The notes under the pieces: model-generated
Databases searched by the model: none
Told to the model about the DNA's origin: nothing
The model's input: the letters and a program-made list of their open reading frames with translations, nothing else
Source of the DNA: Zerene cesonia
Taxonomy: Eukaryota > Arthropoda > Insecta > Lepidoptera > Pieridae
Direction: 5' to 3'
DNA: 64,000 nt
Assembly (NCBI RefSeq): GCF_012273895.1
Contig: NC_052120.1
Location: 9,607,756-9,671,755 of the forward strand
Made by a program: the position numbers and the translations under genes
In this document: in pieces, positions 26,253 through 39,033 of the stretch
Position numbering within the stretch: position 1 is the stretch's first letter
Layout: each line of letters opens with the position of its first letter

Positions 26253-26757
26253 CTCGTATTTCTGCGATGTGAGAGTCATATTCCGATCTGCTTCTCAAGT
26301 ACTCCTTCTTGGGCGCAGTCTGCAGCGCATGCTGTTTGTACTCCGAGTACCACTCGCTCTGCGGCGACTCCGGCCTCTCCTCCCGTTCCACCACTGTCCT
26401 CTTGACCACACGCTCGAACTTTACGAGCCGGACTCCGGACGCCAGGTCGCCCTCTTCGACCTGCCTCTCCGTTTGCCTGTGCTCCGTTTCTGTCTCCACA
26501 TGCCTCAATTTCAAGTTCGGAAACGTAGTTTCAAATGTCTTTGTCGGCGACTGTGTGTCGCGCGTGTGTTTTAACTTCACTTCGATTTTCGGCGACTCCG
26601 GCCGCCGTTTGCGCTGTTCGATGCGACGCTCTATGTCGTCGACGTCTGTGGTGGCGTCAACAGAATCGCTGCTGCCGCGCCCGCTCCACACTCTCTCGAA
26701 GAAACTGACGCGGTTGCGGAGGCCGCTATGCGACGGGTTGTCGCGCTCGTCTGACAT
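26253..26757 (-). CDS. N-terminal coding exon, unidentified charged protein
   Basis: The exon encodes 168 residues plus one base. The start is ATG at 26757-26755: in the same frame upstream there is a TAG stop and no other ATG. It ends at donor GAG|GTACGC (last exon base 26253), leaving phase 1. GC content is well above the surroundings and both strands stay open, as expected of a real exon in this AT-rich DNA. The product starts MSDERDNPSHSGLRNRVSFF, has no signal peptide, and is rich in Arg, Glu and Ser. It has a repeated RPESP-type motif (ERRIEQRKRRPESP near residue 49 and REERPESPQSEWYSEY near 132) and ends SRSEYDSHIAEIR. The composition suggests a disordered head of a large cytoskeletal or muscle protein, but no family was recognised. 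The next exon must lie further left, probably outside the window. Confidence 0.75.
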
Positions 26758-26884
26758 TGCGACATGACCTCCCACGTCGGTGGCTCGCTCGATACTAACC
26801 GGCGAGTGGAGTAAGTTAAGCTAAGTGCATGCGCGATAGGCTGTAGGCTAGACGGCGACTAGACAATTTCCCTTAGCTTTGTGT

Positions 26885-26890
26885 AACTGA
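26885..26890 (-). promoter_or_regulatory. Possible initiator or 3' splice site
   Basis: On the - strand the sequence reads gtggtttttcagttacac about 130 bases upstream of the ATG at 26757. It matches both an insect initiator (TCAGTT, +1 A at 26888) and a 3' splice site (pyrimidines then CAG). No TATA box is at the expected distance. The sequence alone does not decide which it is. Confidence 0.3.
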
Positions 26891-27318
26891 AAAACCACTT
26901 TTCGGCAATTCATAACATTGTACAGTGCTATCGGCCGTTTCCTGTTACAAATTGAATCGTTTTATAGTTCGAATAGTTTATTATTCGAGATATCACAAGT
27001 ATTATAAAGGAAATCGTAAAGTAATAAAGTTTCCTTGTGATTTGTGATAATGTTGAATGGATAAGTTAAAGAAGTATAGTAAATATACGTAATTTGAGAA
27101 TTAAATAACAGTGGATTAAAGAATCAAAGTAGAATTTTCCTCAAATGTAATGCTTCTGTCACTAAACATTATTAATATTCCATGGGTTTAAATTCCAATT
27201 ATTTTTCACGGTGCTTTCCTTTTCTTTAGGCTTTTATTATGATTGATTGAAGTCAATTCCCATTATATATCTTGTTTAACGACATGCAAGGCGTGAATCT
27301 CATCCTACTTATCCTCCT

Positions 27319-27513
27319 TTCTACTTATATTATAAATGCGAAAGTTATTAAGGATGTGTGTGTGTTTGTTGCTCTTTCACACAAAAACTACTGAACCGAT
27401 TGCAATGAAATTTGGTACGTAGACAGGTGGACAAATGGAATATGGGCAACTTTTTATCCCGATATGCCTACGGGATACGGACTTACGCAGGTAAAACCGC
27501 GGGGCGCAGCTAG
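27319..27513 (+). mobile_element. Family A Helitron-like element
   Basis: Starts 'ttctacttatattataaatg' and ends 'ccgcggggcgcagctag'. It has a small deletion after 'caaatggaatat'. Confidence 0.8.
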
Positions 27514-27892
27514 CTATTCATATAGATGTATTAAAGCATATTATGCTCCTGTTAAATAACAATAAATGATTTGTAAAATTCAGTTAATCGGACGATAAGT
27601 AATTTCGATTTACAGCTATCGGTCAGAAATCTGCTAGATAAACATTTGGCACGCGATAGCACTTTGCTGTTGGTGATAATATAATGCACATTAATCTAAT
27701 ATTATATATTTAACTGTTTTTTATCGACATTTATTACATAAGAGTGTTTGTGTATTTTTGTTAATTATTTAGATTTAAATCTGGTTAAAGTTTCATTTTT
27801 ATTAATGCGTTTCCGAACGAGTGTTTACAATTAAACGCCCGAAATTACAGGATTCGCATCAATTTTCGATTTTTGTATTTCTTGATAATCTG

Positions 27893-28066
27893 CATAAGTG
27901 ACTTGCCGAGTCCCCTGGTGGGGTACGGGGCATGGACAGAAAAGATCAGTCTTCTGAGTACTGCCAAATCTTTTTTGCCCCCGCCGGGAAACGAACTCTA
28001 ATATTATATCAACCCCCTTCTACACGCTAGCGATAACCACTTTACCAAGGAGGCTATCGCATAACA
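27893..28066 (-). repeat. tRNA-derived SINE-like repeat
   Basis: On the - strand it begins 'gatagcctccttggtaaag' then 'tggttatcgctagcg', resembling a tRNA 5' half with an A box. A B-box-like 'gagttcgtttcccgg' follows about 70 bases later (27983-27997). The rest, up to 'gacttgccgagtcccc' and 'tggtggggtacgggg', is not tRNA. There is no proper anticodon or acceptor stem, so this is a tRNA-derived repeat and not a gene. Confidence 0.5.
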
Positions 28067-28509
28067 ATACAAAAAAATCCGGTTGACAAGCTATTCTCAA
28101 AACATATTTTGCTTCGTCCATCTATGGTTGAGAACTTTCGGTTAGATTCGATTTTTAACATCGGTTATAAAATAGTAAATAAGATGAGAATACAATCTTA
28201 TTTTTGTCGGTAGCTAAAAGATTTGCAAACTATATAATGTTATATTTTTGCACATTCTCCATTCTTGAATTCTTTCACGTAATTATAATTTAAAAAAATT
28301 GTGTATATTTTATGATATGATTGTCAATTTAAAAAAGAAAAGAAAAAGAATAAAAAAGAAAGAGTAGAGTTTCTTCTAGACTCTGCATTCTCAAAACTGC
28401 TTTTTGAACCGATGCTACATAAATCTGTTAAGTACGAGAGTATATTATTATTGAATCTGTGGTATTTTATAATCTGTGGTACGAGTACAATAAATCAAAG
28501 GTTATGTCT

Positions 28510-28710
28510 ACTAGCTGCGCCCCGCGGTTTCACCCGCGTAAGTCCTTATCCCGTAGGAATATCGGGATAAAAAGTGGCCTATATGTTATTCAAGTTGTCC
28601 AGCTGTCTACGCACCAAATTTCATTGCAATCGGTTCAGTAGTTTTTGCGTAAAAGAGCAACAAACACACTCACACCCTTTCAAACTTTCGCATTTATAAT
28701 ATTAGTAGGA
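28510..28710 (-). mobile_element. Family A Helitron-like element, reversed
   Basis: Full-length copy from ACTAGCTGCGCCCCGCGG to 'tataatattagtagga'. It is the cleanest reverse copy and a useful reference for the family. The frame at 28459-28641 is derived from it. Confidence 0.9.
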
Positions 28711-31700
28711 TATAGCGAAAATACCCATGAGTGAAATAAAAAATATAAATTGAGAATATAATTATTTTATGATTATGCGAATGCGAATAAAATCGGTCTA
28801 GATTCTATCGATCGATTTCTATCTAGATCTAGACCCAAGATTAATTAACAACTTTAGCATTTAGTTTCATTATAAATGATGACAAGAGATATAATTATAT
28901 TGGATTGAAATTAGAAGTCTACATAAATCGCATTGTGAATTGAATCAGGGGCTCAATAGGCTATACTCAGAGGCTTATAACCTAGATTTAAGACAGGTTC
29001 CGTATAGTATTGTGCTGTCAGTTGGACTCTAAACACGCATTGTGAAAGTGGAGTGTTGTTCTTATTTTTTATAACTTCTCTATATGGGAGACATTAGGCC
29101 ATTCTGGCTCTGGTTCAAATATAAAGTAAATCGTAATGTTATATGATATATTTTGCAGTCAGTCCTTTCTCAGTCTTATTGCCAGTTCTAGACTAAATGA
29201 GATTGGGGAACTCGCTCTAATATAATTTATTTCTATCCCTATGCAACAGTAACCGATTGGATGTATATAAATAACAAAACATTTTTATTTGAAAAACGAA
29301 TCTAATGTCAAAAAAAGAATTCAATCTTCAATTATTATGGCAATATAATAATGCCATATTTTTATGCTTTCTCTAAATACCATTAAATGGTATTCATTCT
29401 CTCTATAATTAAGTATATATCCTTACAATATTTCAAACATCCGCAGATGTAAAAACTACGAAATTTCACGTTTCGACAAAACCCATTCATACGCAAGAAC
29501 GAAAGAGACAACCGCGTGATATCAGTCTCTCTCGCTCTAGGGCAAAGCCCTTTGCCCTTGGCTGCCCTAAAACCGAGACAAAATATAGGACATGATTTCG
29601 CAACCCTCTAGCGCGTGCTGAACAATAGGTCATTAAATCTTTTACGGATCTTTAATTCTTATGTACCTCACGTATATTTATTTATACTTCGATTACATAT
29701 CATACAAGTTATTTCTTAAAAACACGCTTTCATTAGCTGCAGGTATGCTTGTATGTTACCGACTCCTTTAGACTCGATTTTGACCCATTTTGAAAGAACA
29801 GATGTCATATAAACGTTTTACACTTATCAAGAATCAGTAACAATACAATCATTTCATGGGTTTATCTCATTATCCTGATTGGGATTGCCAGGATATATTC
29901 TGTATGGAAACAAGTGAGACTATTTAATTGAATCTTTAATTATAGCGTGTATTTTAGTTTAAACCTCAATTAGAATATCCCTTTAAAAAATTACAATCTT
30001 TAAAGATCCGTTTATTCCCAAACAATAGCTATCTAATTTTAACAATTATTGTTACTCTGCTTGTAGTTTTTCTGAGAGGAAGAACTGCAAATAAATATTT
30101 AGGGAAAACTTATTTTCCACTGGGTATTTAGATAAATTTACACCATAATATTATTTAAACAAAACTATGGAATGCTTTGAATGTAACATACCCATTTTCA
30201 ACAAAGCCCAACGGTCTCTCCAACTATAATAATACTATTCATATCTTGTCCTTTATGGAAAATACTTACGTGTCATTGAACCCACTAGTTTATGCTGACT
30301 ACCCACGTATTCGCGGAGCACTTGGCAAAATCATGGTCAATGCAAAATGCCATTAAATAACTCCAATCCGGGATTTCAATCTTAATGCTGGAGAGATAAG
30401 ATTGAAAATTGAAAGTTTTCTGTCCACTTTTCCGTACTTGGGGTAATTAAATGATATTGCGTGGGAGTATTGATAAGATGTGATATTAAAATCAAGGCTT
30501 TACACGGGTTTATGGTTTTTGTCTATTTGTATTTACATTGAGTACTTATCGATGTTAAAACTTTAGTTTGTATAATATATTCCATTTATTTTACTGCAAT
30601 TTCGATAACCTTCTAGAACAAAATAACAAAACATTGCAAAAATTCATAGCTTTTTAAGATGCTTTAGTTTAGGTTTTGAACTAGAAATAAATTCAAATGT
30701 GTTTGTGGGGATATTTTTTATTAATACTATAAATAAATAAAATCTGAAAGGTATCGATTCAGAAATTTTGTCTGCAATATAATAATATACTGCTGTGAAG
30801 ACGATTTTTCCATCAATTCACGTTCTTTGTTTAATTTTTTCATTATTTAATTTTCAACTGTAACGTTCTTTGGAGTTCAAATACATCTCTAAATACCCAT
30901 TTGAATATGTATCTTATTGTATGTACTAATGGAAAATAATTTAAAAATAAATATCATATATCACTACTTCTATAATAGATGCCAAAGCTATCTGTCTGTC
31001 TCTTCTTCACGCCTAAACAACCGAACTGATTTATTTGAAGTTTAGTACAAAGATTATTTAAGAGTCAAGAAAGGGCAAAGGATAGATCCCAGAAATCCCG
31101 GGCTCTACTACTATTGTTCCTATGACTACTCGGGTGATGCCGCGCGGATAGATAGTTCAAAATAAAGAAAAAAGTAGTTTACCCTTAATTGTTTAACTCG
31201 AGGAATGTTCGAGAAACGTTTGTAGTTTATTTACAAGCAATCGACAGGCTTCGTAGGAAGCCGTATTTGTTCCAGTGCCTCTTGTATATTCTTAAAATCG
31301 CAAATGAAAATTATACACAATATCTGTTATAATAGGACAGGCTAAACTTTGCTTAATGTTGTTTAGGCACAATTATTGTGTTTTTTATAGTGTATCGACC
31401 TTGTGAATAATCTTTCTTATTAACAGTTACTTAGAGAATGTATCACGTAATTCGTATATTTCCTTTCGAAATGATTACCGTGAAACACATGAGAGCAGTC
31501 AGAGTAAAAGCTTGCAATATTTACCAGATAAATATTTGAGTTCATTTAATAAATGCGCGCGTATAATATTATTTGCTGTGTCTGCCTCTTACCTCAATTT
31601 ATCTAAGCAATGGCGTTTTCAATTCCTTTATAGATATTGGTTAAAATTAATTGTACATAAAAAAGCAATTATTTTATTGCTACGGAACCCACTATAGTTC

Positions 31701-32082
31701 TTTTTTACGTAGATTTTTTTGGTGGCGTTTGAATTATTGTTGATGGCAATTATTAATTCCTAACAATGATGATATAAGAAATCTCTTAAGCTTCCTCCTC
31801 GAGGAGTTTCAGAGCATATTATAAATCATATCATTGTCTGTGGTACTTGTTGGTCCGGTTTGGAGATGCGGCATTGTTTGGCGGCCATTTTGAATTATTT
31901 GCGCGGCAATGTTGCGTTCCATTTGCATGCAATAACGATAACGTTCGTGTGAGATGTTATTTTTAAATAGCGATGTTTTTAACTACTATAAAATATTATT
32001 ATAATACTTTATATGTGGGAGGGAGAAATGTATGAAAACTACAAATTTTCCAGCATTAAGATAAAAAAAATCTGATTATCTA
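28711..32082. other. gene-free stretch
   Basis: No exon identified. Positions about 29720-29905 are a family D relative. Positions 30967-31156 are a degraded CTAG-type element ('aaagctatctgtctgtc' start, 'gatgccgcgcggatagat' end). The remainder is AT-rich. Confidence 0.45.
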
Positions 32083-32629
32083 TCTATATATATAAAATTC
32101 TCGTGTCACAGTTTTCGTTGCCATACTCCTCCGAAACGGCTTGACCGATTCCTCTGAAATTTGGTAAGCATATTGGGTAGGTCTGAGAATCGGCCAACAT
32201 CTATTTTTTATCCCGATATTCCTACGGGATACGGACTTACGCGGGTGAAACCGCGGGGCGCAGCTAGTCTTATATATAAAGTTCTCGTGTCACAATGTTA
32301 GTCTCTATACTCCTCCGAAACGGCTTGACCGATTCCTCTGAAATTTGGTAAGCATATTGGGTAGGTCTGAGAATCGGCCAATATTTATTTTTTATCCCGA
32401 TATTCCTACGGGATACGGACTTACGCGGGTGAAACCGCGGGGCGCAGCTAGTCATATATATGAAATTCTCGTGTCACAGTTTTCGTTGCCGTACTCCTCC
32501 GAAACGGCTTGACCGATTTTGATGAAATTTTTTTGTGCTTATCCGGTATCTATGAGAATCGACCAGCATCTATTTTTCATCCCCCTAAATGATCAGAGTA
32601 AGGAACAGCGTTTGCCGGGTGCAGCTAGT
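32083..32629 (+). mobile_element. Three head-to-tail CTAGT-ended elements
   Basis: Units at 32083-32268, 32269-32452 and 32453-32629 abut with no spacer; each ends CTAGT and the next starts immediately. Unit 3 is a normal family B copy ending 'tttgccgggtgcagctagt'. Units 1 and 2 begin as family B, but after 'catctattttt' or 'tatttatttttt' they switch to the family A 3' end (from 'atcccgatattcctacgg' to 'ggggcgcagctagt'). The frames at 32270-32455 and 32519-32764 are repeat-derived. Confidence 0.85.
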
Positions 32630-35205
32630 GTATGTAAAACTAATTTAAAAAAATACCTAAACGACCTTCTAATTGTCAAAACTGCTTATACCAGCGAGGC
32701 ACCAGCTTTCAAATATCAAAATAGGTTCGCCAAATCGAAAATTCCAAAGTTACACAACAAATAAAAAATACAGTAGAATTCATAATCTCCTCCTTTTTTT
32801 AGTCGGTTAAAAATGTAATGATATAACCTAACAAAAAATAAAAACTTATAGTCATATGGAGAATAGTCCATGTTTCTGAAACCATTTTTCAAATTGTGAC
32901 CTAACGGTTATTCTAATTTTATAAAACTCAGCTTACAGTCATTATAAAAATTGTTTTGTTAGCTTAAAAGGTAGACCATTATGTTATATGAAACCAATAT
33001 ATAATGTTCTCATAACACTTTTACATACAAACATGTGTTTGGATGGTTTCCAACGAAAGGGGTCGAACCCTCTTTCTAAGAAATTCCGAATTGTGTAAAA
33101 CAGTCAAGTATTTGGTAAGTTAGAAGGAAACATAAAACCCCAAACCTTCTCACAGAGGTAACCGAGACGTCTTAAAGCAGTACTAATTCTAGCGTGGGAA
33201 AGAGAGCACTAGACGACCCATATAGCTCTGTATTTTTCGCACACATAAGTATTAGTTTATGGTGTCACATTAAGAATCCTTGCTATGAAAATGTTACATA
33301 TTTAATGCAGCCATAAGCCCTTGCCAGAATACTGGTTTTGATAATCATTCCTGCTATTAGAATCGAATTTCAAGTATGAGCTATCCGCCTAATAATGTTA
33401 ACACAGTGCAGAATAACGTAGAGAGAGTGGAGTGGTTAGTCTAGGCGCCAGATCGGAAAACAAAAGACCTTCTCGTTTCATTAAACAAAATGCATTTTGT
33501 TCATATACGTGCACTTTATTGGTGAATAGTCATGAAATGTAAATCACTAAATACCTAATGTATTTAATCCAAAGGTAACTGACTCACCAATGGACGAACC
33601 GGGCTAAAATTTGGCATTCAGAATGACGTGACGTACGCATCCGCTAAGAGAGGATTGTGATGTATTCTACCCGTAGGGGGATAAAATGGAGGATGAAAGT
33701 TTGTATCATGAAAATTTATTAAGACTACGCGGACGAAGCTGCGGGCAAAAGCTAATAAGAAATAAAGAACATGATAATTATTATTTGATACTTGAAAATG
33801 ACATGACGCCTCCATCAAGGCGCCATAAGAACCTTCGGTTCTAACCTCAATGCGAGTTGTAACCGGCACTGAAAATATCCATCTACTATGATTTTTTTTC
33901 CAAGTATATTTTATGGTTTAACTATAACAAACACACAGAAAAATTTAAAAATATAGATACATCATTCTATTCAAATCAACGTTACAGTTAACACTAACTT
34001 CTTTCTCTCTTTAAATGCTTCATTCAGTTTGTAATCAAATTAGTATTTGTATATTAAATTACTGTTTGTCATCTTAATTTTTTTTTCAAAAATAAAAATT
34101 ATGAAAGTGTTCACTATCTATCTCCAGCACAAGCTGTTAATAACAGTAACATCTACTACACTGGAGAAAGTCCCTTCAAAACCGCTCTACATGTTTCAGA
34201 GGTTAACAGACACAAACACATCGACATATTTTATTATATTATACATATATGCAAGTGTTTATACTTAGATATATGCATGTAACACAAAGTTATTTAAACA
34301 TGACACATATACACTTTTATTCTATTTATTCAAGCTCAAGGTCAAACTAAGATCAATTGAAATACATACAAGAGCGTTATTAATCCTCATTCATACCAAC
34401 CAGATCAGAAAGCTGACAAGATACTCTGTAGTTATTGTTTTCAAATCAAGCAAATTTTTATACACACCTATTTAAGCAAACGGCATTCATAAAAACAATA
34501 TCTTTTCTATTAGTAAATTCAGTATCTTACTCTCATACCCTGGGTTATCAGACCAAAGGATCCGATAAACACAGATATTTCAACACCCACACGGCGTCCA
34601 GAATAAGAAAATCTGTGGGGAAACCGGTCGGACGAGCTGGGCTAGAAATACGAGCCTCCATTGTGCTAGGTCACATGTTAAGACCTAGATTACAAGTAGG
34701 GGCTTACTTGTTTGGCAAACGGTGTAGATTGCCGCAGATTTCTTGTGTTTTGTATTTGGTCGCTTGCTTAACGTGTAACATGTGTAGATATTAAATTATA
34801 GTTAGTCCTTAAAGCAGTGTAGTTTACGTACACTTAATAATACTAATAACAAACATTAAATTCTCTAGAGGGCCTCTGCGTGTTGGACATATGTCCCCAC
34901 GTAAGGCTTCCAAAAGACCGGGTTTTTGGTCTTCCTTCTGTAGGTACCCGAGTATTATGGAGAGATACACATAATAATAATAAAAACATTTATTGACCAT
35001 AGACAATAATGCACTAGTACAAATAAGAATAAAAAATAAATATTAATGTACTTGGTTATATGGCGTCACGTAAATTCGTTCTTCGATTTAGTTGTTACTT
35101 ATTTTTGGATATAACCAACTGCTTTTTCGATGTTGAAATCTCAACAATTCTACAAAACTACGGTTGCATATAGTCGTGCGATGTGTTGATTGGTAATTTA
35201 TTATA
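32630..35205. other. gene-free stretch
   Basis: No exon recognised. Positions about 33720-33756 carry a fragment of another CTAG-type end ('gacgaagctgcgggcaaaag'). The 119-codon frame at 34435-34794 is somewhat GC-richer in its second half but has no recognisable domain, start context or splice evidence. Confidence 0.4.
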
Positions 35206-35351
35206 TCTATATATAAAATTCTCGTGTAGCAATGTTAGTTACCATAGTTCTCCGACACAGCTGAATCTGACGAAATATTGTGTGCATTTTGGTTGGGTCT
35301 GAATATTGGTCAACATTTATTTCTCATAACCCTACATAAGGCAGAACAGCC
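35206..35351 (+). repeat. Degraded family B element
   Basis: Starts 'ctatatataaaattctcg', keeps recognisable versions of the core, and ends 'ataaggcagaacagcc' without the CTAGT end. Confidence 0.6.
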
Positions 35352-36074
35352 TAAAAGCCTAAAAAAACAATAAATATAGCTATTGATACGTAGTAGAAAA
35401 GTTCGCTAAATTAAAAATTATGATCGATTATACCATGGGGATACTGTATCCACGTCTGCATCGCTTAGAGTGAAGCCACGGACGGGTAGCAAGCCTTACA
35501 CCTTTACCGGGTAACATAGGACATTATTTCCATCCAAGGTCAACCCGGCCTAAGCTGGGCAAGTTACAGATTACTTAATAGTTACGGCGACAAGCGGATA
35601 GCAATGTATAAAACACCTTACTTGCGCTGGTTTCTGCCCTTCGCCAGTATAGTGAAATAACAAATAGACAGACCAGAGCATGCTCCGCATAGCTCCCTTA
35701 CCCGTGGAATTTCCAGAAATAAAAGTGTACCGATTCTCAAACTATTTCGATACCGAATTTCATCTAAATCGATTCAATAGCTTAGACGTGAAGAAGAGAC
35801 AGGCAAATATACATTCGCATTTGTGAAAAAGGATATCCTCAAATCCATTTCTAAATTCTAAAAAAGCATCCAACCGACTCAGTTATCCGTTCTCAGAACA
35901 AACTTTCCCTGTATAGAAGATTATTGGGTCTACGTGAATCCATCAAGCATTGATCGCATCGTAACGTAAACAAATAAAGGGCATTAAATATAGACAGACG
36001 GTGGTACAAACATTCGTGCTTACAAAGCGAACACAGTCACGCTTCTCGTGGGACTTTTCGTACGGGAACTAAAG

Positions 36075-36296
36075 GTAATAATATTATAGATGCGAATGTT
36101 TGTGAGGATGGATAAATGTGTATGTATGTTTGTTACTCTTTCACACAAAAACTACTGAACCGATTGCAATGAAATTTGGTACGTAGACAGCTGGACAACT
36201 GGATTAACACATAGGCAACTTTTTATCTCGATATTCTTACGGGATTTCTCTACAGGGTGTTTCTTTCTGCGGGTGAAACCGCGGCGCGCAGCTAGT
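36075..36296 (+). mobile_element. Family A Helitron-like element
   Basis: Has 'atattatagatgcgaatg', the core 'aaccgattgcaatgaaattt' and an end reading 'ccgcggcgcgcagctagt'. A short insertion sits between 'acgggat' and 'gcgggtgaaacc'. Confidence 0.8.
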
Positions 36297-36604
36297 ACAT
36301 AATAATTCTAATAATAGTTCTAATCTGTTTTCACCCAAACCTACAAATACCTGTGTAGTTCGCAAGAAAGTTATAGAAAATTCCATACCGAAAAATCATC
36401 GTAATACATTTAATACTACACCAATATTTCCAGCACACCCTTGGCCTCTTTTTTCATCACTCACATAATAAACAAATGTCACAACTCATAATAAAAAACC
36501 ACAATTTTCAGTATTTATTTGTGAATTGACTGTAACATTGGAATGGGCTTCATAAACTTAAAAATTAAGAAATTTTTCGCGATGAAAAATGCATTTATAT
36601 TAAC

Positions 36605-36779
36605 ACTAGCTTTTGCCCGTGGCTTCGCACGCGTTAAATCAGAGTAGTATAATAGATGTTATTATACATATAAACCTTCCTCAAACTCATCAAAATCCGT
36701 TGCGTACTTTAATAGATTAACGCATACATAGGGACATAGGGACAGAGAAAGCGAAAGCTTTGTTTTATACTATGTAGTG
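36605..36779 (-). mobile_element. CTAGT-ended repeat, reversed
   Basis: Begins ACTAGCTTTTGCCCGTGG then 'cttcgcacgcg', with 'ccttcctcaaactcatc' and a 'gggacatagggacagag' block. A third body type with the same kind of terminus. Confidence 0.6.
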
Positions 36780-37375
36780 ACAACATATGTTAGAATTATA
36801 AATACATGTGCTATATTCTATTATTACAGCGTGTTTTATTCTGTGATTCTATTCCAACTAGAACATACTGTAACATTCAGAATATTAAAATTATGTTCCA
36901 AATCAATGCATTATGGTTCAAAGGATCGGGTTACAAGTTCAATAGGATACCTTTAATGGGTTAGTATAAATATTGCTTTATGCTATCTGTGGTAATGCTT
37001 ATAAATCGCTATAGCAATTAACAATGAAACAAGTCGATTTTCTCCATTTGAACAAACAAATCAAGCCCAACCATTAACTTACTATATTGATGACATTTTT
37101 TTCGGTCAAAAAGATCACATTCAAGCAATTGTCGTCACTAACATGCGATAATTACAACATAAATTCGTGTGGAACGTGACGTCTTCAGTGCACACGATCG
37201 AGTTTTAAATAAAGATGAGTGAGTGCTAAATATAAAGTTATTAATATAGAAATGCTACGCATACTATGGGATTCGTAACAAATTTTAGCGCCTAGCGCCA
37301 TATTGGTGGTTGCGCGGTATTCTTTGGAAGGCGTTGGAAACTCTGATTCAATTCTCCTTATATGGGCCGGAATGA

Positions 37376-37397
37376 ATTTGATTTGATTTGATTTGAA
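37376..37397. repeat. (TTTGA)n microsatellite
   Basis: About four tandem TTTGA units, preceded by 'tatgggccggaatg'. Possibly the simple-repeat tail of a retroelement. Confidence 0.6.
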
Positions 37398-37510
37398 TGA
37401 ATAAATCAGAAAATAAATGATTTTGATATGAAATTGTTAAGAGCATATTGCCATAAGTGCTCTTTGGGTCTCTGTGAAAATTGTGCCTTAAATTGAAATG
37501 ACGATGAGCG

Positions 37511-37696
37511 AATTATAATGCGAAAGTGTGTAAGGATGTGTGTGTGTTTTTTGCTCTTTCACACAAAAACTTATGAACCGATCGCAATAAAATTTGGTAC
37601 GTACAGTTGGACGACTGGAAAACATAAAGGCAACTTTTTATCCCGATATTCCTACGGGATACGGACTTACGCGGGTGAAACCGCGGGGCACAACTA
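37511..37696 (+). mobile_element. Family A Helitron-like element
   Basis: A slightly decayed copy. The start has lost 'tcctactaat' and the 3' end is 'gggcacaactaat' instead of the usual CTAGT. Confidence 0.75.
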
Positions 37697-38189
37697 ATAC
37701 TATATATAGTATACGGTCAGAAATTAAAAACATAACTAGGTAATTAATTTTCAATCCAAAAGGAGGTATTGTATACAATAACAACTTTAAAATTTGCATG
37801 AGTTACTTTAAATCAATATTTTATAAATTCGTGTAAGCATTAATGAGTTATTTACTCATTAATTTGAGTGTGTGTCGTGATTTTTGTATTCCTAATTTAA
37901 AATCAATATTATTAGTTACGTAGTCATTTTTAACTAATCTGTGACATTAGTAAGAGCGTTCTAGAACATTCTAGAAGGTCGAAGAAGGAGCCCAATCACA
38001 ATGTCGCAACATGATATCATTCTCTACAAGGCTGACCAGCTATAAATGGATTATAAAAGGACCGTACGTGACTATAGTGACCCGTACACACAATCCGTTA
38101 TGGTAATAAGTGCCACAATGATAAACAAATTGTGATATCGAGAATTCAATGTAAATATTTAAAACTATACAAAATAGCACGGATTTTTA

Positions 38190-38420
38190 TTTAGAAATTA
38201 AAGAACTTTTAACTGATTAAGCGCAATTTATTCAGTATTTTATATAACCCGACGTTTCGAACTCTTTACAGCGAGCGAGGTCTCGGGGAGACTAAGATGT
38301 TACATGTCTTGAAGGTCATACAAAAATTATATAATGAATAAATCGCGTTTAAAATTCGATAAAGTCTTCAATTTCTAAATGTATAATACACGCGTAAAAT
38401 CAAACGCAAGAAAATACTAC
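38190..38420 (+). mobile_element. Family G MITE
   Basis: Longest copy of the family: 'tttagaaattaaagaac' left arm, 'cccgacgtttcgaactc' and 'cagcgagcgaggtctcgg' interior, 'aatttctaaatgtataat' right arm and the tail 'gtaaaatcaaacgcaag'. Confidence 0.7.
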
Positions 38421-38839
38421 TGTTTATTATATTAAAACATATGAAAGTCAAAATATTATCGTTTTTATGCCGAGTGTCGAGGTGTCACTCAAGCATTGAG
38501 AAATTTAAGACATTTCAAATCAAATAATCCCTTTAAAAATACGTTAAATAGTCAATAATTTGTTTTGTTTTTAACCATTTTTATAAGTATACGTAGATAT
38601 TCGCTCGCTGAGTTAAAAGAAATTCCTATTTTAATGAGATTTTACAAAGCAGCTCCTAGTCTCCTTACCATCTCCAGCCATTCGAGCGAGCCATTATATC
38701 ATACTAGCGATCCGCCCCGGCTTTACCCACACTTTGTGCTAAACAAAAATGTACAAGATTGTTGAATCGGTCGAGCCATTCCCATATTTACGCAGATGAA
38801 CTCATTTAGGGATGATTTTTTTATTTATATATAGATTAA

Positions 38840-39033
38840 ACTAGTTGCGCCCCGCGGTTTCACCCGCGTAAGTCCGTATCAAATAAAAAATAAAAAGCTG
38901 CCTATATGTTATTCCAATTTTCCAGCTGTCTACGCACCAAATTTCATTGCAATCGGTTCAGTAGTTTTTGCGTGAAAGAGCACTAAACACACACACATCC
39001 TTTCAAACTTTCGCATTTATAATATTAGTAGGA
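38840..39033 (-). mobile_element. Family A Helitron-like element, reversed
   Basis: Starts actagttgcgccccgcgg and ends 'tataatattagtagga'. It is missing part of the 'cccgtaggaatatcggg' segment. A degraded CTAG-type fragment ('actagcgatccgccccgg') sits just upstream at about 38703. Confidence 0.85.

Noticed and set aside
26185..26767. Two forward open frames opposite the exon at 26253-26757
   Set aside because: Opposite-strand by-products of a GC-rich exon. The - strand frame has the start context, upstream stop and splice donor.
27893..28066. Possible tRNA gene
   Set aside because: Only A- and B-box-like sequences are present; the acceptor stem and anticodon arm cannot be formed.
34435..34794. 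Open frame of 119 codons on the + strand
   Set aside because: No ATG start, no domain and no splice or promoter support.
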